From: REEP01 sp964517265
GTDB taxonomy: Bacteria > Pseudomonadota > Alphaproteobacteria > Rhodospirillales > Defluviicoccaceae
Direction of reading: 5' to 3'
Assembly: GCA_964517265.1 (NCBI GenBank)
Contig: CAZFBS010000001.1
Location: forward strand, 186,001-250,000
DNA length: 64,000 nt
The notes beneath the pieces are model-generated. The model searched no databases and was not told the origin of the DNA. It worked only from the letters and a program-made list of their open reading frames with translations. Positions 24,220 to 33,152 of the stretch are shown here, piece after piece. The position numbers and the translations under genes were made by a program. Position 1 is the stretch's first letter. Every line of letters starts with the position of its first letter.

Positions 24220-25761
24220 TCATTCGGCCGCCTTGTCCGATGCCGTTGCGATGGACACCTCTGCAGCCGGCGGCTGCCAGCGCAGCACAGGCCGGCGCGC
24301 CGCCTGCGTTTCGTCAAGACGCCGGCGCGGGGCGAGCCGCGGCGAGTCTGCGAAGAAGCGAACGTCGCCCGCTTTGGCCCGTGCAACCAGCCCCTCCACC
24401 GAGCGGATGAACGAATCCAGGGTCGCCTTGCTTTCCGTCTCGGTTGGCTCGACCAGCATCGCGCCATGAACCACCAGGGGGAAGTAAATGGTCATCGGAT
24501 GGAAGCCTTCGTCGATCAGGGCCTTGGCCAGATCGAGCGTGGTCACGCCGGTGCCTCTCAAGGCCGTTTCATCAAATAGAACCTCGTGCATGCAAGGTCC
24601 GTCGAACGCCGGGCTGAGGGTGCCCGTCAAGCGGGCGAGAAGGTAGTTCGCGTTGAGGACGGCATCGCTCGACGCCTGGCGCAAGCCGTCGGCGCCCATG
24701 CTCATCATATAGGCGAGCGCCCGCACGAACATGCCGAACTGGCCATGAAACCCCTTGATCCGGCCGAACGGCTGCGCGTCTCCCTCACCGGCCGCTTCGA
24801 CCAAGCGCAAGCGACCGTCGCTATCATGGATGACGTAGGGAACCGGCGCGAAGGGCGCCAGCGCGGCCGACAGCACCACCGGGCCCGATCCCGGCCCGCC
24901 GCCGCCGTGAGGCGTCGAGAACGTCTTGTGCAGGTTGATGTGCATGCAGTCGATGCCGAGATCGCCGGGGCGGACCCGGCCGACGATGGCATTGAAATTG
25001 GCTCCGTCGCAGTAAAAGAACGCGCCGGCATCATGAATTGCCTCCGCGATCTTGAGAATGTCGTTCTCGAACAAGCCGCAGGTGTTGGGATTGGTCAACA
25101 TGATCGCAGCCACGTCCGGACCGAGCTTACTTCGGATCGATTCAAGATCGACCCGACCCCGCGCGTCGGCAGGAACGGATTCAACCCGGTAGCCGCAAAA
25201 ATGGGCGCTCGCCGGATTGGTCCCGTGCGCCGACTCGGGCACCAGAACGCGCTGACGGGCATCGCCGCGCGCCTCCAGCGCCGCGCGAATGGTCATCAGC
25301 CCGGTCAACTCGCCATGGGCGCCGGCTCCGGGGGACATCGCCACCGCCGGCAGACCGGTCAACGCCTTCAGCCACTCGGCGCACGCATCGATGATGGCGA
25401 GCGCGCCCTGCACCGTGCTCTGCGGTTGCAGCGGGTGCAGATCGCCAATCCCCGGCAAGCGCGCCACTTTCTCGTTGAGGCGCGGGTTGTGCTTCATGGT
25501 GCAGGAGCCAAGCGGATAGAAGCCGCCGTCGATACAAAAGTTTTTCTGTGAGAGGCGCAGATAATGGCGCACCACCTCGGGCTCGGCCAGGCCGGGCAGG
25601 CCGACCGGACCGTGGCGACGACATCCGCCCAGTCGCTCCTGGTGGGCGTCGGGAGGCGGCAGATCGATCCCGGTCTTGCCGGGCGAGCCTTGCTCGAAGA
25701 TCAGAGGCTGCTCGGTCTGCAGGCCGCGATGACCACTGATCGTCGGCGTTTCGGCCGTCAT
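24220..25761 (-). CDS. gcvPB: glycine dehydrogenase (decarboxylating) subunit 2
   Basis: 513 residues, the C-terminal half of the glycine cleavage P-protein, as used by organisms with a split P-protein. It carries the PLP lysine at about residue 279 in INLHKTFSTPHGGGGPG, and the PLGSCTMKHNPR motif near residue 88. With GcvPA it decarboxylates glycine and passes the aminomethyl group to lipoylated GcvH. Its start overlaps the end of gcvPA by four bases. It is the last gene of the gcvT-H-PA-PB operon. Confidence 0.97.
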   Translation of the reverse strand: MTAETPTISGHRGLQTEQPLIFEQGSPGKTGIDLPPPDAHQERLGGCRRHGPVGLPGLAEPEVVRHYLRLSQKNFCIDGGFYPLGSCTMKHNPRLNEKVARLPGIGDLHPLQPQSTVQGALAIIDACAEWLKALTGLPAVAMSPGAGAHGELTGLMTIRAALEARGDARQRVLVPESAHGTNPASAHFCGYRVESVPADARGRVDLESIRSKLGPDVAAIMLTNPNTCGLFENDILKIAEAIHDAGAFFYCDGANFNAIVGRVRPGDLGIDCMHINLHKTFSTPHGGGGPGSGPVVLSAALAPFAPVPYVIHDSDGRLRLVEAAGEGDAQPFGRIKGFHGQFGMFVRALAYMMSMGADGLRQASSDAVLNANYLLARLTGTLSPAFDGPCMHEVLFDETALRGTGVTTLDLAKALIDEGFHPMTIYFPLVVHGAMLVEPTETESKATLDSFIRSVEGLVARAKAGDVRFFADSPRLAPRRRLDETQAARRPVLRWQPPAAEVSIATASDKAAE

Positions 25762-27107
25762 CCCAACACCTCCTCAAGGCCCAACGCCAAGCTTTCGATG
25801 TCGTCGGCAGTGGTTGTTTCCGTGGCTGCAACCAGCAGCAGGGGTGTCATCTCTGCAATGCCGGGGAATAGCCGGGATGCCGGGACGCCGGCAAGAATGC
25901 CATGGCTGGCGAGCGCCTCGACCACATCGGCGGCGGGTCTGGACAGCCGCACGGTGAATTCGTTGAAAAAGGTGTCGCTCACGACTTCCACTCCGGACAC
26001 ATCTGCTAGGCGTTCGGCCAAGCAAACGGCGCTCGCGTGGTTCGTTTCCGCCAAGCGCCGATATCCGATCTCGCCAAGCAAGGTCAAATGGATGGTGAAG
26101 GCCAGCGCGCATAGCCCACTATTGGTGCAGATATTGCTTGTCGCCTTCTCGCGGCGGATGTGCTGCTCGCGGGTGGAGAGGGTCAGCACGAAGCCCCGTC
26201 GGCCATCGGCATCGACGGTTTCCCCAACCAGCCGCCCCGGCATCTGACGCAGGAACTTCTCGCGCGTCGCAAACAGCCCCACAGTCGGTCCGCCGAAGCT
26301 GGGCGCATTGCCCAGCGACTGGCCTTCGGCGGCAACGATGTCAGCGCCCATCGCCCCCGGTGACTCGATCAACCCCAACGAGACGATTTCGTTCACCACC
26401 ACGACAAGCAGCGCACCGGCCTTGTGACATGCGGCTGCCAGTGGCTGGTAATCATGCACGCGGCCGAATACGTCCGGATTTTGCACGACGACGCATGCCG
26501 TTTCGGAATCGATGGCGGCAACGGCATCCTCGCTGCCCGTCCAGTCCGACGGCAACCTCAGGATGTCGAGGCGCATGAACCGGCCGTTGGTCGCGACAAC
26601 ATCGGCGTAATGCGGATGGAGCGCTCCCGACATGACGATGCGTGAGCGCTTGGTCACGCGGGCCGCCATCAGCACCGCCTCGGCTGTCGCTGTCGCCCCG
26701 TCATAAAGAGACGCATTGGCCACATCCATCCCGGTGAGAAGGGCGACCTGGGTCTGGAATTCGAACAGATACTGAAGGGTGCCCTGCGCAACTTCCGGCT
26801 GATAAGGCGTGTAGGCGGTGAGAAACTCACCTCGCTGGATCAGATGATCGACCGCGGCCGGGATATGATGGCGATAGATACCGGCACCCAAAAAGCTCGG
26901 CACGTTGGATGGGCTGAGGTTACGATGGGCGAGGGCGAGGAATGCCTGCTCGACGGCCGCCTCCGACTGGTGACGGGGCAGCCCCCCGATCGGTTCGCTC
27001 AGCCGCGCCGACTGAGGCACGTCCTTGAACAGATCGTCCACATGCCCCGCGCCGATCGCGCCCAACATCGCGCGGCGGTCTTCGTCGGTCAGCGGCAGGT
27101 AACGCAT
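25758..27107 (-). CDS. gcvPA: glycine dehydrogenase (decarboxylating) subunit 1
   Basis: 449 residues, the N-terminal half of the split P-protein. MRYLPLTDEDRRAMLGAIGA at the start and FLGAGIYRHHIPAAVDHLIQRGEFLTAYTPYQPE (seen across residues about 70-105) are typical. Its first base coincides with the last base of the gcvH stop codon region, and its 3' end overlaps gcvPB, so the three are translationally coupled. Confidence 0.97.
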   Translation of the reverse strand: MRYLPLTDEDRRAMLGAIGAGHVDDLFKDVPQSARLSEPIGGLPRHQSEAAVEQAFLALAHRNLSPSNVPSFLGAGIYRHHIPAAVDHLIQRGEFLTAYTPYQPEVAQGTLQYLFEFQTQVALLTGMDVANASLYDGATATAEAVLMAARVTKRSRIVMSGALHPHYADVVATNGRFMRLDILRLPSDWTGSEDAVAAIDSETACVVVQNPDVFGRVHDYQPLAAACHKAGALLVVVVNEIVSLGLIESPGAMGADIVAAEGQSLGNAPSFGGPTVGLFATREKFLRQMPGRLVGETVDADGRRGFVLTLSTREQHIRREKATSNICTNSGLCALAFTIHLTLLGEIGYRRLAETNHASAVCLAERLADVSGVEVVSDTFFNEFTVRLSRPAADVVEALASHGILAGVPASRLFPGIAEMTPLLLVAATETTTADDIESLALGLEEVLG

Positions 27108-27484
27108 CAGTCGAGGCTCGCCAGGTACTCTTTGTAAGCGGACGCATCCATCAGATCGTCCAGTTCCGCCGAGTCATCCAGCGAAATCTTGAAGAACCAG
27201 CCATCTCCCATCGCTTGAGCGTTCACCTTGCTGGGCTCGTCAACCAATCCTTCGTTGACGGCGACCACCTCTCCGCTGACGGGGGCGTAGACTTCGCTGG
27301 CCGCCTTGACCGATTCAACCACCGCCGCTTCATCACCCTTCTTGAACCGGGCGCCGATGGCGGGAAGCTCGACAAAAACCACATCGCCCAACAACTCCTG
27401 GGCATGATCGGTGATGCCGACAACGGCCACATCCGCTTCCATCCGGATCCACTCATGTTCCCGCGTAAACTTGACGGTCGACAT
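27107..27484 (-). CDS. gcvH: glycine cleavage system H protein
   Basis: 125 residues. The lipoyl attachment lysine is Lys60 in VVESVKAASEVYAP. MSTVKFTREHEWIRM is the standard H-protein start; a longer frame from 27625 is not supported. GcvH shuttles the aminomethyl intermediate between P, T and L proteins. It lies 28 bp after gcvT. Confidence 0.97.
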   Translation of the reverse strand: MSTVKFTREHEWIRMEADVAVVGITDHAQELLGDVVFVELPAIGARFKKGDEAAVVESVKAASEVYAPVSGEVVAVNEGLVDEPSKVNAQAMGDGWFFKISLDDSAELDDLMDASAYKEYLASLD

Positions 27485-27512
27485 TGGCGAAATTGATCCT
27501 TCTGCTGAACGT

Positions 27513-28640
27513 CTAGAACGTTGCGTATCGGTGCGGCACAAAGGGCAACTTGACGACCCGCCCCGGCAGATCCTTGCCGCGCACCACGGCGGCCACCGGT
27601 GTGTCGGGGCCCGCCGCATGAGCACTCACATAACCCATGGCAATCGGACGGCCGAGAGACGGGCTGTAGCTGCCACTGGTGACGGTGCCGAGAGGCGCCC
27701 CTTGCGGATCCGTGATCGGCGCCCCGGCTCGCACAGGGATCTTTCCGTCGAACACGATTCCGACCCTCTTGCGCTTCGGTCCTGCCGCCATCTGCCTCAG
27801 TATGATTTCATCACCGGGAAAACCACCTTCTTCACGGCGGCGGCGGTTGACGGTCCAGGCGAGGCCCGCCTCAACCGGCGTGGTCGCCTCGTCAATGTCC
27901 TGACCGTAAAGGCAAAGGCCAGCTTCCAGCCGCAACGTATCGCGAGCCCCAAGCCCTGCCGGCAGCACCTCAGGCTCCTGCAGGATCAGCTCAGCGATCG
28001 TCCGTGCATCAGCGCTTTCGACCAGAATCTCGAAGCCATCCTCTCCCGTATAGCCGGATCGGGTCACTCCGCACCGGATTTCCCCAATTTTCAACGTTTC
28101 CATCGACATGAACAACATGTAGCGGCTGGGCGGTGCTAGTCTGGCCAGTACTGCCGCGGCGGCTGGGCCCTGCAGCGTGAGCAAGGCACGGTCGTCCCAG
28201 ACCTCCATAGTGATACGGTCGCCGATACACTCCTGGATGTGGGCGAAAACCACCTCCTTGCGGGCGGCGTTGACGATGATGACGATGTAAAAGCCGCCAT
28301 TCACCACCATCAGATCATCGATGATGCCGCCCTCATCATTGGTAAGAAGCGTATAGCGGAGCTTGCCGGCCGGCAGGCCCTGCAGATCACTGACCACCAA
28401 GCTCTCCAAGGCGGCTGCTGCATCGTCTCCGCGCAGCATCGCCACTCCCATGTGGGAGATGTCAAAGAAGGCGGCGCGAGAACGACAGTGTTCGTGCTCA
28501 GCCACGATTCCCTTGTACTGCAACGGCATTTCGTAGCCGGCGAACGGAACCATGCGGGCGCCCAGCTTCTGATGAAGCGAATAGAGCGGAGTCCGCTTGA
28601 GAGTCGATGTCGCGATGTTGTTCACGCTTTTCTCCATCAT
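27513..28640 (-). CDS. gcvT: aminomethyltransferase (glycine cleavage T protein)
   Basis: 375 residues. TPLYSLHQKLGARMVPFAGYEMPLQY at the start, the folate-binding core, and RSGYTGEDGFEI are hallmarks. It transfers the one-carbon unit from aminomethyl-GcvH to tetrahydrofolate and releases ammonia. First gene of the operon; the promoter candidate lies about 90 bp upstream. No glycine riboswitch aptamer pair was recognised in the leader. Confidence 0.97.
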   Translation of the reverse strand: MMEKSVNNIATSTLKRTPLYSLHQKLGARMVPFAGYEMPLQYKGIVAEHEHCRSRAAFFDISHMGVAMLRGDDAAAALESLVVSDLQGLPAGKLRYTLLTNDEGGIIDDLMVVNGGFYIVIIVNAARKEVVFAHIQECIGDRITMEVWDDRALLTLQGPAAAAVLARLAPPSRYMLFMSMETLKIGEIRCGVTRSGYTGEDGFEILVESADARTIAELILQEPEVLPAGLGARDTLRLEAGLCLYGQDIDEATTPVEAGLAWTVNRRRREEGGFPGDEIILRQMAAGPKRKRVGIVFDGKIPVRAGAPITDPQGAPLGTVTSGSYSPSLGRPIAMGYVSAHAAGPDTPVAAVVRGKDLPGRVVKLPFVPHRYATF

Positions 28641-28730
28641 GCAACCGGGATGAATCCCCGCAACTTCTCATGCGGACAAAAGCCGTTTGTGTAGGTGTCC
28701 GGCACCGTGGGCAGGCGGGCCTGCGCTCGC

Positions 28731-28758
28731 AGTGTAACGGACGACCCTGGATGGTCAA
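28731..28758 (-). promoter_or_regulatory. candidate sigma-70 promoter of the gcv operon
   Basis: On the minus strand TTGACC (complement of 28753-28758), 16 bases and TACACT (complement of 28731-28736). It lies just beyond the stop of the upstream lipoprotein gene and about 90 bp before the gcvT start. Confidence 0.5.
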
Positions 28759-28770
28759 TCACCGCGTTTT

Positions 28771-29346
28771 TCATGGGCGGCGATCTTGCGTGCGGCGATT
28801 GTAATCCAGTTGCTCGGGGGTCAGCTGGAAGGCGACAAAAATCTCATAGGCATCCGCAGGCGTTCCCGCCGCGAGAGGAATGGCCACTGTGACCGGAGGA
28901 TCGTTGTCTGTGATGCTGGCACGGTTGCGGTTGCCGACAAACTCCATGCTCACCGAGAAGCGCTCGACGGTAAGGATGTTTCGGCTCTGGTCGGTGACGC
29001 TGACGAGATAGTCAACCTCCGCCCTGCGGTCCGCGTTCGCTGGTCCCCGAATTGCCGTAATCGTGGGCGCCAGCGCGACAACCACCGTTTCCTGACCATT
29101 TTGTCCACCGACGACGGTGCAGTTCGACTGGATATCGCTCACCTCTGCCGTGTGATCGACGTCGGTTAGATCCTGGCCTCGTCCCGGCGCAAAGCGGGTC
29201 ACCGTCATAGCGTCGCCAACCAGCGCCACGGGCGGGCAGATCACGGTCTCATCCGGGGTTGAGCTACAGCCGCTCGAGGCTATCAGGATGACTCCAAAGC
29301 TCGCAGCCGTCAGCTTCGGGCCGAGTCTCAGACGCGGATTGGTCAT
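28771..29346 (-). CDS. probable lipoprotein of unknown function
   Basis: 191 residues. The signal sequence ends in IASSGC, a lipobox with the modified Cys at about residue 27. The rest is a beta-rich exported domain with CPPVALVGDA, and paired Cys residues (CPP, NCTVV). It looks like a conserved alphaproteobacterial lipoprotein, but I do not recognise the family. The ATG overlaps the TGA of the CDGSH gene as ATGA, so translation is coupled. Confidence 0.75.
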   Translation of the reverse strand: MTNPRLRLGPKLTAASFGVILIASSGCSSTPDETVICPPVALVGDAMTVTRFAPGRGQDLTDVDHTAEVSDIQSNCTVVGGQNGQETVVVALAPTITAIRGPANADRRAEVDYLVSVTDQSRNILTVERFSVSMEFVGNRNRASITDNDPPVTVAIPLAAGTPADAYEIFVAFQLTPEQLDYNRRTQDRRP

Positions 29347-29582
29347 AACTGGGAGTGCGAGCCGTCGCAGAACGGTGGGGTTGCCGTCTGCTTGCATCCA
29401 CAGAAATAGACGGTTTCGCTCTTCTCGGCGGTCACAACGACGGGGTTGAGGCCGGTCCCCTTGTGGCTGCCGTCACAAAGCGGCTGCGTCGTGCTGCGAC
29501 CACAGGCGCACCATGCATATTTTTTCCCTGCCGTCAGCTCGAAGGGAAATGGCGCTTTCTGTGCTATCCAAGAGGCTGTCAT
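29343..29582 (-). CDS. double-CDGSH iron-sulfur protein
   Basis: 79 residues with two CDGSH-type [2Fe-2S] motifs: Cys25-x-Cys27, Cys36, His40 and Cys61-x-Cys63, Cys72, His76. Three-Cys/one-His ligation is complete in both. Bacterial two-motif CDGSH proteins are small redox or cluster-transfer proteins. The ATG at 29582 is chosen because sequence upstream is unlike the family. The gene overlaps the lipoprotein gene by four bases; why an Fe-S protein is coupled to a lipoprotein is unclear. Confidence 0.88.
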   Translation of the reverse strand: MTASWIAQKAPFPFELTAGKKYAWCACGRSTTQPLCDGSHKGTGLNPVVVTAEKSETVYFCGCKQTATPPFCDGSHSQL

Positions 29583-29760
29583 GGTTGTGATCAACTCCAC
29601 GGCTTGGCGACGACAAGGCTTCATACTCTAGATAAGCATTCTGGCCCGCACAAGCGCACCCCAGGTTCATGGGCCGGTTTTGTAGCGGCACGGCGCCCGA
29701 GGAGCGTTACTCTTCGTCTCGCCCGCGACTCTTGGCGCGCCCGACCACTTGAGGAACTCC

Positions 29761-30723
29761 ATGGCCGTCTATACCGAGGTTTCTGATCAGGACATTGCCG
29801 CCTTCACCGCCCGTTATGCTATGGGCCGGGTGATCGCCTGCAAGGGGATCGCGGAAGGGATCGAAAACAGCAACTACCTGCTGGCGATGGAATCCGGCAC
29901 CTACATCCTGACGTTGTACGAAAAGCGGGTGGCGGTCGAGGACCTTCCGTTTTTCCTGTCATTGATGGAGCATCTGGCAGCACATGGCGTCCCTTGCCCG
30001 ATCCCGGTTCGTGCCCTCGATGGCGCCTCGCTCGGCGTCTTGGCAGGACGGCCCGCCGCCGTGGTCACTTTCCTTCCCGGTCTTTGGCCGCGGCGGCCTA
30101 CCTCGGCCCATTGTGCAGCCGTCGGAGCCTCTCTTGCCCGTCTCCACCTTGCCGCGGCCGATTTTACCGGTCTGCGGGCCAATGCCTTGTCGCTGTCGGG
30201 ATGGCGTGCTCTTCTCGCGGACTGTCGTGCCGGAGGCGCCCTGATTGCACCCGAGCTTGCGGATGAGTTGGAGCACGAACTCTGCCAGCTGGAAGCGGCA
30301 TGGCCGGACACGCTTGCCCGGGGGATTATCCATGCCGACCTGTTTCCGGACAATGTGCTGTTCGAGGGCGAGCGGCTCAGCGGCATCATTGATTTCTACT
30401 TTGCCTGTCAAGACCTCCTGGCCTATGACCTCGCGATCTGTCTGAACGCGTGGTGCTTCGAGCCCGACGGAAGCTTCAATGTTACCAAGGCGCGGTGGAT
30501 GCTGAGGGGATATGACCAGCAGCGGACACTGTCAGCGGAGGAAATCACGGCATTGCCCCTGCTGGCGCGGGGCGCGGCGCTCCGGTTCCTGTTGACCCGG
30601 CTGTTTGACCGGGTTCACCGGCGCAAGGACGCTCTGGTCTCGCCGAAGAATCCGGCGGAATACCTGCACAAGTTGCGCTTTCATAGACGGGTCCGCGGGC
30701 CCGGGGGATACGGGCTGGAATGA
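29761..30723 (+). CDS. thrB: homoserine kinase, type II (ThrB)
   Basis: 320 residues. The start MAVYTEVSDQDIAAFTARY and IAEGIENSNYLL match the alphaproteobacterial ThrB type, which has an aminoglycoside-phosphotransferase fold. The catalytic loop is HADLFPDNVLF and the metal-binding motif IIDFYFA. It phosphorylates homoserine in threonine synthesis. A GAGG stands before the ATG. rnhA overlaps its end by four bases (ATGA). Confidence 0.95.
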   Translation: MAVYTEVSDQDIAAFTARYAMGRVIACKGIAEGIENSNYLLAMESGTYILTLYEKRVAVEDLPFFLSLMEHLAAHGVPCPIPVRALDGASLGVLAGRPAAVVTFLPGLWPRRPTSAHCAAVGASLARLHLAAADFTGLRANALSLSGWRALLADCRAGGALIAPELADELEHELCQLEAAWPDTLARGIIHADLFPDNVLFEGERLSGIIDFYFACQDLLAYDLAICLNAWCFEPDGSFNVTKARWMLRGYDQQRTLSAEEITALPLLARGAALRFLLTRLFDRVHRRKDALVSPKNPAEYLHKLRFHRRVRGPGGYGLE

Positions 30724-31214
30724 CGAGGGTGTCAGGCAATAACGATCGGCAAACGGATGCCCAGACGAATGCCGAGGCGGATCTCGTCGAGATGTTTACC
30801 GATGGGGCTTGCCTCGGCAATCCCGGACCAGGGGGGTGGGGTGTTGTTCTGCACTGGCGCGGCGTTGAGCGGGAGCTCTCCGATGGCGTGCCGGCTACGA
30901 CCAACAATCGCATGGAACTGACGGCGGCCATTGAGGGTCTGGAGGCGCTGAAGCGCGGCATGTCGGTCCGCGTGTACACCGACAGCACCTATGTTCGCGA
31001 CGGTATCAGCCGCTGGATCCACCGCTGGAAACAGTGCGGCTGGAAGACGGCGGACAAGAAGCCGGTGAAGAACGTCGATCTCTGGCAGCGTCTCGACAAG
31101 GCGATTGCACGTCATCGGGTGGAGTGGCGATGGCTTCGTGGTCATGCCGGTCATCCGGAAAACGAGCGGGCTGATCGCCTTGCGCGCCTCGCTGCACAAC
31201 GGGCAAAAGGATGA
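30720..31214 (+). CDS. rnhA: ribonuclease HI
   Basis: 164 residues. The RNase H core begins at about residue 24 with MFTDGACLGNPGPGGWGVVL (catalytic Asp28); NRMELTAAIEGLEAL supplies the Glu, YTDSTYV the second Asp and HAGHPENERAD the last Asp region. It removes RNA from RNA-DNA hybrids. The thrB-rnhA overlap is a common alphaproteobacterial arrangement. The first 20 residues are a polar extension. Confidence 0.96.
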   Translation: MTRVSGNNDRQTDAQTNAEADLVEMFTDGACLGNPGPGGWGVVLHWRGVERELSDGVPATTNNRMELTAAIEGLEALKRGMSVRVYTDSTYVRDGISRWIHRWKQCGWKTADKKPVKNVDLWQRLDKAIARHRVEWRWLRGHAGHPENERADRLARLAAQRAKG

Positions 31215-31308
31215 GAGGAATCGAACCCATTCGGTGGAGACCATCCTGCGAACGGGAAAGAGCTCTGATCGAGGGTATCTTGAAAGTAGTATTTTTTTAT
31301 GGTTGCTC

Positions 31309-31323
31309 GCACAGTAGCTGTGC
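31309..31323. promoter_or_regulatory. 6-bp inverted repeat upstream of hemerythrin gene
   Basis: GCACAG-TAG-CTGTGC, a perfect palindrome with a three-base centre, lies 40 bp before the first bacteriohemerythrin start, next to an AT-rich stretch with seven T. It could be an operator or a small hairpin; it is not an FNR-type box. Confidence 0.3.
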
Positions 31324-31362
31324 TAGCGTGTGATCCTCTCGCACCCCAAATGGGTTATATCC

Positions 31363-31881
31363 ATGATCCTCCACTGGTCAACCGCAATGAGTGTCGGAAT
31401 TCCAGCGCTGGACTCAGATCATCGGTGCCTTATCCGCATCATCAGCTTATTGCGCGGCGTGGAGGAGGGCGAGGAAACCCGCACGATGATCGAGACAGTT
31501 CTCGATACGCTTGCTGTGTATGCCTGGGTCCATTTCGCCCGTGAGGAGCGCGTGATCAGGGCCTTCGCATTTGAACAGGCCGAGGTGCACACGAGGGAGC
31601 ACAAGGAATTTGCGCAGTTTCTCGATGCCTTGCGCGCCCGCTACGCGGGCCGTGCCGAGCCTGGCTTGGCCACTCACCTGTTTAATGAGTTGGCGGACTG
31701 GATTCGCCACCACATCCTGATCCTGGACATGGCGTATAAACCTTGTGTGGATGATGTTGACCGCGCGGAGCAGATTGCCCGCGCCGGTACGGCGGCATGC
31801 TTGATCAATCTCGGCCGTCAGAAGTCCCCCGTGCGAGTCCGTCGGGCGCAGCGACCGGTCGCCTTTTCCGTGATGACATAA
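31363..31881 (+). CDS. bacteriohemerythrin
   Basis: 172 residues. All di-iron ligand positions are present: His20 (DSDH), His57 and Glu61 (HFAREE), His76 and His80 (EVHTREH), His117 and Asp122 (HHILILD). The ATG at 31363 gives the usual HWSTAMSVG start; a GTG at 31330 would add 11 residues. Bacteriohemerythrins bind O2, and sometimes NO, in the cytoplasm. A related gene follows 186 bp later. The C-terminus ends in a basic tail. Confidence 0.92.
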   Translation: MILHWSTAMSVGIPALDSDHRCLIRIISLLRGVEEGEETRTMIETVLDTLAVYAWVHFAREERVIRAFAFEQAEVHTREHKEFAQFLDALRARYAGRAEPGLATHLFNELADWIRHHILILDMAYKPCVDDVDRAEQIARAGTAACLINLGRQKSPVRVRRAQRPVAFSVMT

Positions 31882-32066
31882 CCCCTTTCGTTTCGGCAAT
31901 ACAACTCCGCTCTCGCCACGAGAGAGGCAAAAGGGGGTGAAAATTATCCCCTGCGGGGCCTAAAAGCAACAAAAATGGTATGGTTATCGGCGAAACGCCA
32001 TGCTACATTATTGCAATGCAGCATAAACATATGACATATGGCGGTCGACCGGCGGTGAACAAAGAG

Positions 32067-32549
32067 ATGGGCTACTTCCACTGGACAGAGGCGATGAGCG
32101 TCGGAGTGCCTGCGCTGGATGCAGACCACAAATCCTTGGTTCGAACCATCAATGTCCTTCGTGAACTGGAAGGCGGAGAAGCCGCACCGTCGGCCGTGGG
32201 AATGGTGCTCGATACGCTCAAGGCTTACGGACGGAACCACTTCAAACGCGAAGAACGGGTCATGGATGCCGTGCGTTTTCCGGGAGGGGCGTTTCACCGG
32301 GCGGAGCACCAGAACTTCGTCCGTTATATCGAGTATCTCCGCTCCCGCCTTGCCAGCGGCGAACCGGAACCGACGCGGGAGCTGTACGATTACCTCACGG
32401 GCTGGCTGCGGCACCACATCCTGATTCAAGACATGGCGTACAAGCCATACGTCAGCAATGTCGCCAATCTTGAGAATATTGCCAGGGAAGCGGCCCCACC
32501 GCTGTCCACTCTGCCCGAGATGGCCCCGATTCAAAGCCTAAGTGCGTGA
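32067..32549 (+). CDS. second bacteriohemerythrin
   Basis: 160 residues. Ligands His21, His58, Glu62, His77, His81, His117 and Asp122 align one-for-one with those of the preceding gene, and AMSVGVPALDADH and HHILIQDMAYKP are nearly the same, so the two are tandem paralogues. The start is uncertain: ATG 32067 fits the family, but earlier starts at 32031 or 31980 are open. The intergenic DNA is unusually AT-rich and has CATATGACATATG. Confidence 0.9.
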   Translation: MGYFHWTEAMSVGVPALDADHKSLVRTINVLRELEGGEAAPSAVGMVLDTLKAYGRNHFKREERVMDAVRFPGGAFHRAEHQNFVRYIEYLRSRLASGEPEPTRELYDYLTGWLRHHILIQDMAYKPYVSNVANLENIAREAAPPLSTLPEMAPIQSLSA

Positions 32550-32565
32550 ACGAATCCCTTTGCTT

Positions 32566-32640
32566 CCGGGGGTGCCGCGCGAGGCCCCCCCGGACGGCAG
32601 CCGCCGAGGACGTGAAATGAAGGGGGCCAGCCTGCCCCCT
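32566..32640. terminator. two GC-rich hairpins between convergent genes
   Basis: CCGGGGG (32566-32572) pairs with CCCCCGG (32587-32593), and AGGGGGC (32621-32627) pairs with GCCCCCT (32634-32640). They fill the gap between the second hemerythrin gene and the convergent peroxiredoxin gene. Neither has a long T-run, but position and stem strength fit transcription termination from both sides. Confidence 0.5.
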
Positions 32641-32669
32641 CCACCGTTCTTACGATCGACGGGGTAAGC

Positions 32670-33152
32670 TTAAAGGGTGCGCAGCATCACTTCGGCGCTG
32701 GACTTCTCGTAGGATCCCCCTGGGTCGACGTTGAGGGACTTGACCACGCCGTCCTCCACCAAGAGGGAAAAGCGTTGGCTGCGCAGGCCAAGCCCTTTCC
32801 CCGTCAAATCCAGCTCCAGACCCAAAGCCTTTGTCAACGCCGCATCACCGTCCGCCAGCATCGTCACCTTGCCATCGGCTTTCTGATCCTTTCCCCACGC
32901 ACTCATGACAAACACATCATTCACGGCGACGCAGGCAATCTCATCCACGCCTTTTGCTTTCAGCTCGCCGGCGTGCTCGACGAAACTGGGCAAGTGCTTG
33001 GCGGAACACGTTGGCGTGAACGCGCCGGGAACCGCAAACAGAACAACTTTCTTGCCGGCGAACAGCTCATCCGTACTTACCGGCTCAGGCCCGTTTTCAC
33101 CCGCCCGCATCAGCGTCACCGACGGTATCTTCTCGCCCACTTGAATGGTCAT
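32670..33152 (-). CDS. peroxiredoxin, Prx5/AhpE-like
   Basis: 160 residues. The peroxidatic Cys49 stands in VPGAFTPTCS, the signature of the Prx5 subfamily, with NDVFVMSAWGK downstream. No separate resolving Cys is evident, so it is probably a 1-Cys enzyme relying on thiols such as glutathione. It reduces peroxides in the cytoplasm. The gene is monocistronic with a 152-bp gap upstream. Confidence 0.93.
   Translation of the reverse strand: MTIQVGEKIPSVTLMRAGENGPEPVSTDELFAGKKVVLFAVPGAFTPTCSAKHLPSFVEHAGELKAKGVDEIACVAVNDVFVMSAWGKDQKADGKVTMLADGDAALTKALGLELDLTGKGLGLRSQRFSLLVEDGVVKSLNVDPGGSYEKSSAEVMLRTL

Noticed and set aside
28641..28770. Possible glycine riboswitch before gcvT
   Set aside because: The leader of about 90 bases lacks the conserved aptamer motifs and is too short for the usual tandem form.
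31208..31240. tRNA T-arm-like sequence on the minus strand (GGGTTCGATTCCTCTC)
   Set aside because: It overlaps the end of rnhA; the stem pairs poorly and no matching acceptor, D-arm or anticodon arm could be drawn upstream.
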